Assembly (NCBI GenBank): GCA_030646695.1
Contig: JAUSLF010000020.1
Coordinates: 1 to 45,869 of the forward strand
Length of the DNA stretch: 45,869 nt
Source of the DNA: Nitrosomonadaceae bacterium
GTDB lineage: Bacteria > Pseudomonadota > Gammaproteobacteria > Burkholderiales > Nitrosomonadaceae
Reading direction: 5' to 3'
Both the position numbers and the translations under genes were made by a program. Shown here piece by piece: positions 45,827 through 45,869 of this stretch (positions within the stretch are counted from its first letter, which is position 1; the number at the start of each line of letters is the position of its first letter). Below the pieces are notes generated by a model. The model worked only from the letters and a program-made list of their open reading frames with translations, did no database searches and was not told the origin of the DNA.

Positions 45827-45869
45827 AAATATCTCTCTGATCGGTGCGGCGCCATCGGGTCCTGTTCCG

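Overview
The window looks like a chromosomal segment of a betaproteobacterium, most likely of the Nitrosomonadales/Gallionellaceae type. The reasons are the gene orders pilC-pilD-coaE-zapD-yacG facing a Nudix/ThiE fusion, argJ next to a DUF815 ATPase, exbB-exbD-UPF0434, and a tmRNA tag ending in ALAA. The genus is inference; no search was possible.

Left end (1-4331). This is an integration hotspot downstream of ssrA (tmRNA). A P4-type integrase remnant follows ssrA. Next comes a complete Fic-domain gene on the opposite strand with its own promoter and a 24-bp-periodic operator-like array. After it lie a second decayed copy of the same integrase start and two broken transposase genes, one rve/DDE and one ISL3-like. 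The ISL3 remnant runs directly into the next gene with an ATGA overlap.

Signalling cluster (4328-15408, all on +). It holds a REC-HD-GYP regulator, a broken LuxR-type regulator, a 1632-residue soluble hybrid kinase with six perfect-length 92-residue HAMP-type repeats, GAF and three receiver domains, and a small unknown protein. It continues with a truncated membrane-sensor N-terminus, stand-alone CheR and CheB enzymes, a second hybrid kinase with three receivers, and a CheY-like protein. No intact chemoreceptor is present, so the natural methylation target is unclear.

Housekeeping block (15595-41027). It holds a fatty-acid desaturase, rpmG-rpmB, radC, coaBC-dut, a DUF192 protein, ffh, a CcsA-type membrane protein, a CorC/HlyC-type transporter, pilC-pilD-coaE-zapD-yacG, Nudix/ThiE, DUF815, argJ, a TusA-family protein, an ADP-ribosylglycohydrolase homologue, UPF0434, exbD-exbB, xseA, a DUF423 protein, an RlmL-type methyltransferase, dsbB, htpX and dinB. 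The exbB-xseA intergenic region carries two perfect DnaA boxes head to head, a third near-perfect box, an adjacent AT-rich tract and a fourth weaker box.

Right end (41101-45869). A large FtsX-type ABC permease is followed by an integron: intI on the minus strand, a good divergent cassette promoter overlapped by an inverted repeat, a cupin cassette, a clear attC site, a membrane-protein cassette and the start of a second attC-like element at the window edge.

The most noteworthy items are the Fic island with its operator array, the receptor-less CheR/CheB plus poly-HAMP phosphorelay, the DnaA-box cluster upstream of xseA, and the integron platform.
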